This document shows, piece after piece, positions 1-11,644 of a stretch of DNA of 64,000 bases. The notes under the pieces were generated by a model. It was given only the letters and a program-made list of their open reading frames with translations, had not been told where the DNA came from and did not search any database. The position numbers were made by a program, and so were the translations under genes. The DNA comes from Membranipora membranacea (Eukaryota > Bryozoa > Gymnolaemata > Cheilostomatida > Membraniporidae): NCBI GenBank assembly GCA_914767715.1, contig OU612072.1, positions 11,718,001 to 11,782,000 on the forward strand, read 5' to 3'. Position 1 is the stretch's first letter, and each line of letters opens with the position of its first letter.

Positions 1-2349
1 CCTAGCTTATTGTAGTGAGTTCCAGCAGCAAATCCTGGAAAATATACAAGGATCCTCATTAATATTAACATGTTTATGGTTGTAAGGAATCAGAGAGGGT
101 GGGACTAGATCAAGCATGATCCAGTTTGCCTGAAGTTAAGTTTAGTACCGCCAGCGGCTCACCAGTAGAATGGGAATGGCCGAAATTGGTAAATTGGATC
201 AAACTTGATCTAGGTGGGACACGCTCTCTGAACTAATTATATGGAAACTGCTCAATACTTTTTGACATGACGATAAGATGCCAGTGCACAACAAAGACTT
301 CTCAATCCGAGTCCGGTCTAATATGACATCATTTAAAAACTTTTGAAGGTTACTTTCAACTGCACAAAATACTCGCTATCATATTCACCGTGACATATAA
401 GAGTGGTCCCACTTGTACAGGTCGTCCTCCCCCATCTGGTGTATACAGAGTGAGTCTGTGCTGCATCTCCTGGAGAGCCTCTTGGTCCCTGTGATCCAGA
501 CACCCCCTTCACCCCTTGTTCACCAGTCTGTCCTTTTTGCCCAGGCTGGCCTCTTGTGAAGTTACCAGGGAGTCCTGCAGGTCCTCGAGCGCCAGGTTGT
601 CCAGTTGGACCGGTTGTTCCGGGCGACCCAGCTACACCATGTGGGCCTGCTACACCGGGAGATCCTGCTACACCAGGAGAGCCATGTACCCCAGGAGGTC
701 CTGTTAGACCCATAACACCTTGACGTCCATCAGCACCAGGATGACCAGGTTCGCCTTTCGTTGAATTACCTGGTATGCCAGGAGGCCCTTGAACACCAGC
801 AATACCAACTGGACCATTTGGACCGGGGCTTCCATCTGAACCATCAGCACCAGGTAGTCCATCTCGACCTGTAATTCAAAATCCTGTGTTAAATTCCTAG
901 GATACAATATATCGGGAAAGGTGTGTATTTATAGCTGAAAGAGAGTTGCTGGTATCACAATTTTATCAAAATCTTTCAACTTTCTTGGTTTTAGTTTGCA
1001 AACTTACATAACAAGGGTATTTTCTGAGCTATCTGACATCTTCAAAGGTCATAGGTAGATGAAATGAATTATTCATGATTGCTACTTTTGGCGATCAGGT
1101 TTGTAATTTCCCTTTCTGCTCACCATCTTTCCCAATGCCATTGAGTCCATTTATTCCATCTTTGCCATCTTTGCCATTGATCCCATCTCTACCATCCTTA
1201 CCATCTCGGCCATCTTTACATCTTGGACTTAGAAGAGGTAGTAAACCTGAGTAAAAAAGTCAGAAACAATAATCGCAGAGAGGTCAAGGATTACAATCTG
1301 AATTTATTACATTATAATATGTATGATATAATATCCATAACACATTGTGAAAAGGAGATGCACATGGAAGCAAGTGTAACAGGTTGTCAATAAATTAAAA
1401 AAACATACAATACAACAGAGCTAGATGGGACACATGAGCGTCATGTAAAAGGTATCATACTCTAATTTATACTGAATTTTATATGATGAAAGAAAATCAA
1501 AAATATTAAGCAAACATAGATTGTATGTTTCACATACAACCCAGTCCAGTGGGAATTTAAAATCAAAATATCCGCCAATAATTTAACGCACCCTCAGCAC
1601 AGTTCAGACAGCATAATATATTCTGAAATGCATTTTGCCCTAACGGATGTAGATAAATATACTTACTCTGTAAGCTGTGACCACTAATGATGTCATCATG
1701 GTCTACTGGTGACTCTTCAGGTGCTGACCTCTTTGTGATGTCATGATTATCAGAGCTCTTCATATCCGGATCTTCTGGAGAGGCCAGCTGAAAGAATCAA
1801 GGTTTTAAGTCACTGAATTACAAATCTGTTGCGACCAAATTACAAATCCATCGTGAGTTCATCACAAATCGGTTGTGGAACCGAACTATTATTTTTCACA
1901 CAGGACTTTTGTGGATAGTTATAACATCGCAAGAGTTATCAGGGATATTTACTATTAATTTTGGTTGCCTTGTATGCGTTGTCTATGGTGTAGTATTTAA
2001 TAAAAGAAAAGGTGGCTCAAGGAGAACTGCAGAACAGTTGATAGACAGTCCATTGAACATCACAAAGATATGATGGTCACCATTCTGTTCAGACAGAAAT
2101 CAAACTTACTTTCAGCAGAGCCTGAGCTAAAAGGTTTCTTGTCTCCAGAAGATCAGTTTGCAAGGATCCTATAAGTTCTTGTTGTCCTTTGAGAGTTTCC
2201 TGAACATGCATCATGAGTGACTGCATCTGAGCGAGTTCACCTTTCTCCGCATCTTTAGATGACTCCACGTGCCCGGGTATACTGCCTGATTGTACATAAC
2301 ATATACTCAGGTGAAGAACCAACAGTGTGACCACAAGAGGGCTCCTCAT
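1..2349 (-). CDS. Short-chain collagen (C4/spongin-like), gene A, 5' part; runs off the left edge
   Basis: Predicted secreted collagen-like matrix protein. Coding exons in transcript order: 2349-2110, 1787-1667, 1246-1124, 868-389 and 34-1 (continuing outside). All junctions have GT-AG signals and keep phase. Exon 2110-2349 encodes a signal peptide (MRSPLVVTLLVLHLSICYVQ) and a heptad-like helix. The next exon is acidic with a dibasic KR. Exon 1124-1246 starts a Cys-preceded Gly-X-Y run rich in KDG/RDG. Exon 389-868 encodes a long Gly-X-Y block and then the YTRWGRTTC motif that opens the C-terminal non-collagenous domain of the short-chain C4 family. The last visible codons (GFAAGTHYNKLG) continue that domain. 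A non-coding 5' exon probably ends at 2494. Compared with gene B, the main collagen exon is 168 nt longer, and block 1 has a short break (GIGKDG). The C-terminal exons are missing only because the window ends. Confidence 0.85.
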
Positions 2350-2493
2350 TATGATTCTAAAAAATAAAAAAAATCAGCATAAAAATTAGAATAACTGCGA
2401 ATAAAATGTAAAACGATAATAATAAATAATGATCTCATGAAGTGATAAATCAATAAATAGAGCACACATTTAACTGTACACATTATCACCTAC

Positions 2494-2560
2494 CAGCTTT
2501 GGAGCGATATATTTCAAGACGTCCACACACAATCGAAGTTTTTACTGATTTGATTGTTCT
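2494..2560 (-). promoter_or_regulatory. Non-coding first exon and start region of collagen gene A
   Basis: A donor (gtaggt on the minus strand) ends an exon at 2494, and the coding exon begins after ttttttag near 2354, just upstream of the ATG at 2349. The same arrangement recurs at 9500 in gene B. No TATA box is evident. The transcription start and the upstream limit are guesses. Confidence 0.5.
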
Positions 2561-3730
2561 GAAATTGCAGAAAAGAAAAGTGACAAGTCAACAACACAAG
2601 AAGGAAGTTCAGTAGGGTCATCACTAAAACAGGGCCATAGTTCTAGGGGAGGCAGGGAGGCACTGCCTCCCCTAGAAAGCTGAATACAGTGACCTTAAAA
2701 CACTATTATTCATGTCATAATCAGTACCTCTAGGATTTACATTTGCTAATCATATCCCTTAAATTGCTCGGGGAGGAGCTTGGAGCACCTATTCTGGTGA
2801 TGCTGCGGAATCCCCTCACACTTTTGCCTCCCCTACCATTTTCTCTAAACTACTGCCCTGTAAAAAAACCCGTTTTGTGCGGACTATCAATCAATGAATC
2901 GATAACTCACTTTTCATCTCTATAACCAGCAGGGAAATCATTTACAGCCTCCATTCAGCTGTCATCATTATCTGGCTGATCTGATGTGTGAATGACAGGC
3001 CAGCACACAAAATATGCCATAAACAAGGAAAACTTTGGCAATCAACATTTGAAATATTTCAAACAAAATGAGCACGAGGCTGACCCCTTTTTGCCCTGAG
3101 ATGTGATGTGGCCTTATGTGTGAGTTAATTCTATATACTCAACCTTGAACCATCCCATCCGTGACTAGTGGAGGGTGAGCAACATCGAATGCAGGCAAAC
3201 TGGATCAAACATGTTCTAACTCTACCCAGAAACATCTTTTATTACAGGGTTTCCATTATGATGACAGTTACATAACCAATCAATCAGGGCGATTATACCA
3301 GAGCACTCGCCAGCCAACAGCAAACCTGCCTGTACACCACCATAACCCGCCCTATGTTTTGTTTTAACCACCTATATGTACTTTTCCTCTGCTGATGCCC
3401 GAAATATCTAAACTGTGTTTCAAACTGTACTAAAAGTCGCAGGCCAGGCCCCATAATTCTAAGTATTTTTTAAAAGCTCAATTTTGGAAAATCCCCAGGG
3501 ACTGTATTTGTTTGTTGCCTTGTTTAACGTTAAAATAGCGATGTTCTTACATAGTATGGTTTCATCCCTATACCATTCATTTAACTCACTCTAGTTGGCT
3601 TTGCAGCGCAGAATGCAGGTGACGCAACAAGTTATGACATTTCTCTATATACGATCATGCTATAAGCACTCAAGCACTTCAGTTGAAATGCCGAGGTTGT
3701 ATCTATTTAGTCATCCATTTGCTTGTATTT
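2495..3730 (-). repeat. Collagen upstream region, duplicated copy 1
   Basis: DNA upstream of gene A. It matches 9500-10440 (to about 3110 here) and, more fully, 11790-13210. Shared landmarks include the exon-1 sequence, aagaaggaagttcagtaggg, a stretch around aatatgccataaacaagg, and the segment at 3538-3730 around agttggctttgcag. A 231 bp MITE sits inside at 2630-2860. I see no coding signal. Confidence 0.75.
2630..2860. mobile_element. 231 bp hAT-like MITE, copy 1
   Basis: Begins CAGGGCC and ends GCCCTG, so the ends are inverted. It contains a perfect 12 bp hairpin, ctaggggaggca at 2643-2654 and its complement at 2664-2675. The orthologous site in the third upstream copy (near 11900) lacks it, which supports insertion. 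Flanks cactaaaa and taaaaaaa match only 5 of 8, so the target duplication is decayed or absent. Confidence 0.6.
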
Positions 3731-5220
3731 TCCAATCATATTAGCAATTTCAATTTGCTAATGCTCACTAATACAATAGCCTGACTTTACATTACTGTTA
3801 TGTACAAATATAGAGGCTATAATTGTTGGTAGGGCTGGGTTTATGCAGTGACACCCTTTTGGTGATAATAGAGATGTAGATCTGTTGTTACAAATATTTC
3901 ATGAAAGTAGTTCCCAAACCATGCTGCTTTGGGAGAATTTATTGCAGCCACATTCAGCCAGTGAAAACATTGTACCATTGCATTGCTAGTCATACCTCTA
4001 TCCCGCCCTCCCTGCTCTTTCTTTGACAAAGTTCATGGCTAATTGCAGTTATATGTGCTAAGTGATACTAAAATAAAGGCTCGGAAATAGGAGGGGATTC
4101 GATTCTAACTCCTTGTTTCTATCATCCCGCTTCTATAAATGTTACCGGAGTTGATAATAACATGTGTACTTAAACCATTCTCCCTGCTTAAACTGCGCCT
4201 TGCTTGCCTGAGACGACTTGAGTATCACCAACCTACAAACGAAATCCCAACACCACCATAAAGATAACCTTTATGCTCAGGGAGTGCTTGAATACAATTA
4301 TTTATATGCAGACTAGGAGTTAGAGACAACTCCTTGATGCAGACTAGGAGTTTTGTCATAGCATGCCAGCAGGGGTCGCTCATTGAGTGATTTTGGCAGC
4401 TTTTAATTGAAAGACATCCCCTCCCCCCCCCCCCCCCCCCGTATGATCTATAAACACAAAATCATTCTAGAAATGATTCCTCCATGATAGGAACTTGGCA
4501 CATGACTTTATGTGTTATCCAATTGAAAGTGAATGCAAATACGATGAAGCACCATAGTTGACGATAGAGGATGGTCGACTTTTTAAGGCTTGAAATCATT
4601 TGCCATTAAACTTTTATTTGAGAATAAAAATTATGAAATAAATAGAGGCAAGGTCAGCGGGTCAAAGTTTTCTGCTACACAACACGTGACAAGCAGACAC
4701 GATGATTGCACACAAAACAGGCAGACAAGAGCAGTGCTTGTTACCTAGATTTCTTTAGATCTGCTTTATGGAAATAAAAAGAACAGTCAACCTAACCTTA
4801 TAATACATAGTTTCAGTACTATTTCAATACACATATTTATATTCTATGAAGACTAAATTCAATGTGACAAAGCGGCAAGTTGCTCTCAGTATGTAAGCAA
4901 AACAAAAATAGAGCCAAAATATACTGCAGCCGGTCTTTTGGCCAGGGCCAACAACACCTGTGCATGATAGAGGAGAGCTGTTTTGAACAACTAATAATAG
5001 GGCTATGGATGCAGACCAAAGATAACATCAGATAACAAAATTTTGAAATAACAAAATTTTGAAATAACGTAATTTTGAAATAACAAAATTTTGAAATTTT
5101 GAATGGGCTTCTCATCATTGTGAGCCGGGAGTAAATAAAGAATTATGTCCAGCAAAAAATTAAATCCAAGGTCTACACGTTTAGTGATTATGAATATAAT
5201 TGAAATTGTTTTTTCGCGGT
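3731..5220. other. Intergenic, no gene seen
   Basis: Between the upstream region of gene A and the 3' end of gene B. It holds a long C tract near 4422-4440, a repeated tgcagactaggagtt (about 4306 and 4339) and the 16 bp tandem repeat. Open frames are short and carry no recognisable motif. Confidence 0.6.
5034..5097. repeat. 16 bp tandem repeat, four copies
   Basis: Unit aacaaaattttgaaat at 5034, 5050, 5066 (two changes) and 5082. It lies 3' of collagen gene B, between the genes. Confidence 0.9.
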
Positions 5221-5227
5221 CATGGTG

Positions 5228-5233
5228 TTTATT
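5228..5233 (-). terminator. Poly(A) signal of collagen gene B
   Basis: AATAAA on the minus strand, 25 nt past the TAA stop at 5258-5260. This gives a very short 3' UTR if it is used. Confidence 0.6.
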
Positions 5234-5257
5234 GTTGAGCACTCATCCTCGCAGTGA

Positions 5258-8200
5258 TTACTTTGAGCAGACTACACAGGTCAGCTGTTTACCGGTGTTG
5301 TAATAAGTACAATCTCCTATAGTTCCAGAGCCACTGCAGTCAGGCGTGATGAAATAAAGGAGTGCACCATCTGTGTTTGAGCCGTGGCCCCGGATGTGCT
5401 CTGGGCTACTGTCAACGCATTCAAATGTGGTTGGGTGGGTGTGACCAATGGATCCTGACATCAAGTAACCTAAAAATTTGAATGAATGAATCACATTCTC
5501 TCAACTCAAAACATGGTTACAGAAATTAAAGGTGTGAGCATATTGTGAACTGCACAACAAATGCTGATATATTTCAAATATACTTTATTTGAATTGATTT
5601 TAAATTTTACTGTTTACATGAATACATACAACTCAGAAAATTACCTTCATATTCTTTATTCCACCCTGCGGGGCAGTTTCTCATAGCTGGGTACATCATC
5701 ACCGCTGATCTGGGTGTTAGACATCTCGCACAAGGTACATTCTGATCGTGTACAGGACGGGGGAACAAACCAACATTGCTTGTCTGATACTCTACACCCG
5801 ATAGGATACTAGAGTAGTTGCCGGTCATTGAGTTATACTCGGGTTCTAGAGGCATACACTGGAAGTTAACCCCTCCCCCTGTGATATTAAAGTATGTGCC
5901 AGCTGCGAATCCTGGAAATTACACAATAATTGTGATTAGTGGCATGAGATTACAAAAACTTGACATATTAACATCATTTCCCTCTGCGGGTAAGGAGGGA
6001 TATTTAAAAAGACGTGTAAAAAAGCCTGATCACAGAAGCAGAGCAAGTTGATTTCCTAATCTGCTATGAGATTCACCTTGATATATAAGAGTGGTCCCAC
6101 TTGTACAGGTTGTTCTCCCCCATCTGGTGTATACAGAGTGAGTCTGTGCTGCATCTCCTGGTGAGCCTCTTGGTCCCTGTGATCCAGACACCCCCTTCGC
6201 CCCTTGTTCACCAGTCTGTCCTTTTTGCCCATCTTGCCCAGGCTGGCCTCTTGTAAAGTTACCAGGTAGCCCTACAGGTCCTCTAGCACCAGGTTGTCCA
6301 GTCGGACCAGTTGTTCCGGGCGATCCAGCTACACCCTGTGGACCGGGGCTCCCATCTGAACCATCGGCACCAGGTAGCCCATCTCTGCCTGTAATAGAAA
6401 ATCACACTATGCAACTGACTCTACTGCCCTACCTGACTTTAGACAATCTGGCATCAGGGCGCTACAGCAACATCAAAGGTAGAATAAAGCTCCAGAGACA
6501 ATGTTTTAGCGCGCAATGTGTGCAGTTTTTTAATTCAGTTTTCTTTAAAAGATGAATTTCATTATGTGCATCAATTTTTAGAAAACCAATACTGACCTTA
6601 TTTAGCTCAACAAAACATGTGGCAGAGACAGAATAGAATACATACATGGAATACAATGTGTAAGACATGCATTTTCAGTTGTGAGACTTTATCAAATATT
6701 TCCAATATTTAGCATTTCCCCTCCCAGTTGTTGACTGCTTGCATAAACTACTGAATTGGGTTCCTTTCTCTTTTACGGTAGAAAATATTGCAGAGTCAAC
6801 AACAAAATTATTTACATCCTATCTTTCACATCGAACCCAAATCATGAAAGTTGATCATGATCAGTCCAGTGCACTACCGATTACATGTGGAGTACCCCAA
6901 GGAAGTGTTCTAGGTCCAATCTTATTCAATCTTGCTATCAATGATCTCCTTAACAAGCACAAAACTGCATTCGCTTACGCTGATGACACCGTTATTTACT
7001 GCACAGCAACAGATATCCCTACCTTAATGGATAAATCTGAGTCATTGATGAGAGAAGTATCGAATTGGTATTCAAACAATCTCCTTCAACTCAACTTATC
7101 CAAAACTCAATACTGTATTTTCTCAAATAGGAAAGTAGAAGATTTTTACCAAATCCAAATAAACAATTTGAAAATAGAATCCAAGCATTCACTCAATGTT
7201 CTTGGAGTTATTCTTGATTCAGAACTTAGTTTAACCCCTCAGGCCAATGCCACCGCCTCTAAAGCAAACAAACTGGTCTACTTGTTATCAAAACTAAAAA
7301 AATACATGACAGTAGAAAACTCATTGAAGACTTACAAATCACTGATCAGACATAGTAGAATACTGCTCATCATTGTACCTTGATGGTTTAGCCATAAATT
7401 CAGATACATTAGAAAAAGTACAAAATAAAGCAATCAGAATCATAACTTCAGCCCCCAAACAATTTTCTGTCACATCTGGCCGCTTGCTCCTAAATTTACA
7501 TACTCTCCACAGTAGAAGGAATTTTCTTTTTCATAATTTTGTCAAATCGAGGGTCCATAAAGGCCGTGCATCCAAGCACATACTTCATCTCGTTAGCAAA
7601 TCAAACAGACATACACAATCACTTGGTAGCAACTGTGCAATAATTAAACCCTCATTTAGATCAAACCTAGGCAAATCAGCCTTTTTAAATATTTTTCATA
7701 CATTTGTAACTAAATCAAGCCTCATGAATCATTATCATTTAATCCTACCTAATGTTGTTAACTTGTATTTTTGTTTGCCACTCTCTGTTTCTTCTTTTCT
7801 TTTTTCATCTTATTCATGCAATTTATGATACCATGCTTTCATTATCCTACACACTATATAGTATGTAACACCCTACCACTTATATATTTTTATTCAAGTC
7901 ATTTTTGTATCTATGTTAATGTGTATGAGGTCAACAAGTTATTTTTAATTTGCTTTAATTATAAACTTTTAGAAAACCTCAATAAATAAATAAATAAATA
8001 AATAAATATTACAGTGGATGGAATGGGCAACAGTTGAACATGCCACCAACACCCAAATTTGTGGTATCACAGCTTGTTTTTTAGGTAATGTTTTCATATT
8101 GTACTCACCATCTTTGCCATCTTTGCCATCATCCCCATCTTTACCATCTCTACCCTGTTCACCATCGATCCCATCTTTACCATCGTCGCCATCTTTACCA

Positions 8201-9364
8201 TCTCTTCCATCTTTACATATTGCAGTTATCAGAGGCAGCAATCCTATTTGTAGAAGATCAATAATCTCAGACAATTCCAGGGATATAGTAATTCAGTTTT
8301 ACAATCCTTACCTGATTTCTTTTTATATTCATCAGTCATCACTAGTATTTTATAGTTCATTTTACTGTACATGTCGTATTATTGATGTCAAGCTTTGTCG
8401 CAACGTCACAACATTACGTAAAAGCTATATCACAACATTACATAACACGCTAGGATTGTGAGGAGTGTTGTCGGTTGAAGATGTGCAAATGTGTAAATCA
8501 CTGATGCTAGAAGATCAGCGATACTAGTACAGTTGTCAACTTTTTGGTTCTAAAAGAGATTTTCTCCAAAATTCACAAAACGTCACATTGAAAACAGTAT
8601 GATTATTTCGTTAATTAATTTAGTATTTACCTTCTGATTGTATATATAAGAGTACTTACTCTGTAAGCTGTGATCACTGAAGATGTCATCAGGATCTGCT
8701 GATGGCTGTTCAGGTGCTGACCTCTTAGTGATGTCATGATTACCAGAACTCTTCATATCCAGATCCGTTGGGGAGGCCAGCTACAAGAAACCAACGTAAA
8801 AGGTGAATGAATTCCATTTTATATTGCTAAATGAATTATAATTTGCTGACCTGATGATCACGATAACAGGGAGGTTAATATCTTCAATATGCTCATATCT
8901 TTTTTTTCTGGCCAGTGTTCATATAAAGAAATCAGACTCTTGGTGTAATGAAAATCAAATGCAGGAGGAGATGTAATCGCAATAACAGTGGATATCTAAA
9001 GTGCACCAAGACATGAGAATAAAGAGAAGCCGGGGTGTGTTTAGCAGCCCCGCCCTTAGAGGGCCATCACTAGGAAATGCCTTATTCCGTTATTATTCTA
9101 TGAGAAACTGAATAAACTTACCTTCAGCAAAGCTTGAGCCAAAAGGTTTCTCGTCTCCAGAAGGTCGGTCTGTAAGGATCCTATAAGTTCTTGTTGTCCT
9201 TTAAGAGTTTCCTCAACATGCATTATGATTGACTGCATCTGAGCGAGTTCTCCTTTCTCCACATATTTAGATGGCTCTAAGTGCCCGGGTATGCTGCCTG
9301 ATTGCACATACCGTATAGCCAGGTAAAGAGTTGACAGTATGACCACAAGAGGGCTCCTCATCAT
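5258..9364 (-). CDS. Short-chain collagen (C4/spongin-like), gene B, complete
   Basis: Predicted secreted, trimerising collagen-like protein of 429 residues. Coding exons: 9364-9122, 8780-8660, 8243-8109, 6388-6077, 5911-5645, 5469-5258 (1290 nt, stop TAA). Order: signal peptide (1 to about 27), helical heptad-like stretch (about 33-80), acidic linker with a dibasic KR near 100, Cys 131, Gly-X-Y block 1 (about 133-166), block 2 (about 167-250), then the C-terminal domain. That domain carries family hallmarks YTRWGRTTC, GVEYQ, VPCARC, CPAGW, FECVDSSPEH, SNTDGALLY and the terminal LTCVVC. Tandem Met codons open the ORF at 9364 and 9361; gene A matches the second. A non-coding first exon likely ends at 9500 (donor gtaggt). 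Family assignment rests on recognition of these motifs; the role in matrix is inferred. Confidence 0.9.
6716..8007 (+). mobile_element. 5'-truncated non-LTR retrotransposon (LINE) fragment
   Basis: Lies antisense in intron 4 of collagen gene B. It encodes only the C-terminal half of a reverse transcriptase and ends in a short tandem tail (taaa units at about 7983-8007). Truncation at the 5' end and a simple-repeat tail are typical of target-primed LINE insertion. The jockey/CR1-like group is a guess from the RT motifs. No target duplication was identified. Confidence 0.8.
6739..7828 (+). pseudogene. Reverse transcriptase fragment of the LINE, frameshifted
   Basis: Two overlapping frames (6739-7383 and 7373-7828) make up one decayed RT region. 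The first carries CGVPQGSVLGPILF and the catalytic AYADDT motif of non-LTR reverse transcriptases. The second carries the downstream segment with LEKVQNKAIRIIT. The shift near 7375 and the absent N-terminal and endonuclease regions make it non-functional. Confidence 0.8.
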
Positions 9365-9499
9365 GATTCTAAAAAATAGAGAAGCAGCATGAAAACTAGA
9401 ATAACTGCAAATAAAGTTTATAACAATAATAAAAAAAGTGAACATGAATTGATAAATAAATAAATAGAGCACACATTTAACTGTACATATATCACCTAC

Positions 9500-9570
9500 C
9501 AGGTTTGGAGAGATATATTTCAAGACGTCCACACACACAATCGAAGCTTGTACTGATTTGATTATTCTGA
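9500..9570 (-). promoter_or_regulatory. Non-coding first exon and start region of collagen gene B
   Basis: Near-identical to the gene A first exon: the same donor gtaggt, with exon end at 9500, and the same downstream acceptor before the coding exon at 9368. The similarity continues upstream to about 10.4 kb, so the promoter was duplicated with the gene. Confidence 0.5.
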
Positions 9571-9637
9571 ATTCGCAGAAAAGAAAAATGACAAGTCAAC
9601 AACGCAAGAAGGAAGTTCAGTAGGGTCATCACTAAAA

Positions 9638-9868
9638 CAGGGCCATAGCTCTAGGGGAGGCAGGGAGGCACTGCCTCCCCTAGAAAACTGAATACAGTGA
9701 CCTTAAAACACTATAATCCATGTCATAATCAGCTCCTCCGGGAATTCCATTTGCTAATTATATTCCTTAAATTGCTTGGGGATGACCTTACAGCACCCTT
9801 CTGATTATGCTGCGGATTCGCCTCACACTCTTGCCTCCCCTACCATTTTTTTCTGAAGTACAGCCCTG
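9638..9868. mobile_element. 231 bp hAT-like MITE, copy 2
   Basis: Same element at the same position in the duplicated collagen upstream region, with the same left flank cactaaaa. It was most likely copied by the segmental duplication rather than inserted independently. Confidence 0.6.
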
Positions 9869-10649
9869 TAAAAAGCCTAATAGCATGTTTAATATCCGTT
9901 AATGAATCGATAACTCACTTTTCATCTCTTTAAACACCAGGAACATTCTGCGCATGCTCAGCTCTGGGCATGTGCTGATCCCTGCAAAATTGAGTCTCGG
10001 AATTCCAAAGCCATCTGATTGGCTACCTGCTCTGGTGACATACTCCCCAAAGTTTGCAAACAGAACCCAAACTCAACTCATTGTTCTGGCACATGCGCAA
10101 ATTCAAGTCACGCATGATGCATACTTAGCTTTACGACACCTGCTTTGTGGTAATCATGATAGCCTAGTTTATCAGTGATCTACATGCCCAGTCAGATCAC
10201 GAGAGTCAGTATGCATCAGGAAAATCAATTTCAGCCTACATCCAGCTGTCATCCTTATCTAGCTGATATGATATGTGAGTCACAAAAATATGCCATAAAC
10301 CAGGAAAACTTTGGCAATCAACAACTGTCCTCAACCTATCCTCAACCTCTCGACATGTTTTTTATTACATGTTTTTTATTACATGTTTTCCATCCATGTA
10401 CAATCCTACAGGCCTTCTGGTTGAAATGTTGCAGATAAACTTTGACCTTATGACAGCTATTTGCTGAAAATATTCACATATTCAGTCAAACAGTTGTAGT
10501 TTTAAAACTGTGGTACGGAGGAAACAGAAAGGAAAAACCACCCTTACCATATTTAGGTACATGATCAGAATGTTTGTGATCAATGGCATAGCATCGAAGA
10601 TGAAATGCTTGTATTTATATTCTTCAATGACAAGGCTTGCTATATACTG

Positions 10650-11644
10650 CAGGGCTGGCGTAAATCAAAGATGTGCGTTTGCATTCGCATTTACAAATTT
10701 CAAATTAATTTGAAACCCGCTCTGTGGGGCAAGCTATCAGGGGTGGTCTGACGGTTAAAGGTAAGGACTTGTGATCTTAGGATCCATATTCGTTCGTTGT
10801 CGCCTCCGTCATTTCTGATTTGGCACTGGCAAGTCATTCATCATAGCCAGGTCTGTTCGGGACCATAGGTCTACTGTGTGCTTGCACGCAGTATAAGGAT
10901 CCCCTCGGTCTTTTCGAAAAAAATAGTAGCCTGCAAGGGTATAGGGTCACCACCCCACATGCGCTTAAGGGGGCCGTTAAATAGGGTGGTCAAATAAGAC
11001 CTAGCGTAGAAAACAAATAAAAAAAAGCGAATGCTAAATTGAATAGATAAAAAGCTGCCAGCAAATGCGAATGGAAATGTAGCTGTCTAACCATGCAAAT
11101 TCGAATGAAAATGGAGATTGTTCAGTATTGCAAATGCAAGTGGAAATTAAGTTTTATACCTGGCTCAAATTTTTCAGGATGTCGAGTTGATTTATGCTAA
11201 CAAAACTAGACAGAGACCCTCTAGGTAGTAAATAAGCTATACCAATTCAAAAAATTCATACTGAATGGTGCGACAGTTGCAGCATTGTTATGAGATAATA
11301 GTTGCTTAATCCTGTTTTTTAGAACAATCGCAAGGCAACTATCCACCAGTTTACACATATTTCAATAATGTGTAGCAAATGCGAATGCACCACCATCGTC
11401 TAAATAAATGCAAATGCATGTGGGAGGGGCAAACAAATGAAAAATACGAGTGGAAAGGGCGAAAATCTAGATTTACAAATGCAAATGCGAATTAAATGGT
11501 GTGAAGTTGTTACAAATGCACAACAAGTGCCAATGCTCCTTTTTGTCAGTTGTGAATGTAAATGCGAGCATAAATACGACTATTTGTTTTTGAATGGGTA
11601 ATAAATTAAATACGGTCTTATCTCAACAAATGGCCCCAGCCCTG
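10650..11644. mobile_element. 995 bp non-autonomous hAT-like DNA transposon with perfect 8 bp TSD
   Basis: Starts CAGGGCTGG (10650) and ends CCAGCCCTG (11644), a 9 bp terminal inverted repeat. The 8 bp target duplication ATATACTG flanks it exactly at 10642-10649 and 11645-11652. An 8 bp duplication and CAGGG ends fit the hAT superfamily. The interior holds many short motifs of the type GCAAATGCGAATG in both orientations and no transposase ORF. A tRNA-derived SINE is nested within it. Confidence 0.8.
10740..11027 (+). mobile_element. tRNA-derived SINE nested in the hAT-like element
   Basis: The head resembles a tRNA with an A box (tggtctgacggttaaagg) and a degenerate B box near 10787, followed by a unique body and an A-rich tail (aaaacaaataaaaaaaa, about 11010-11027). 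Ends are approximate. Confidence 0.5.

Larger units (their letters stand above)
9500..10440 (-). repeat. Collagen upstream region, duplicated copy 2
   Basis: DNA upstream of gene B, colinear with copy 1, including the same MITE at the same position (9638-9868). It diverges from copy 1 past about 10320. No gene recognised; short open frames here are not conserved between copies. Confidence 0.7.

Noticed and set aside
516-707. Plus-strand frame across the collagen exon of gene A
   Set aside because: Antisense shadow of the Gly-X-Y repeat; the minus-strand exon has splice signals and family motifs.
8018-8461. Plus-strand 147-residue frame rich in Ser/Leu/Pro
   Set aside because: Antisense shadow of collagen exon 4 of gene B; the LPSLPS pattern is the complement of GAT GGx codons.
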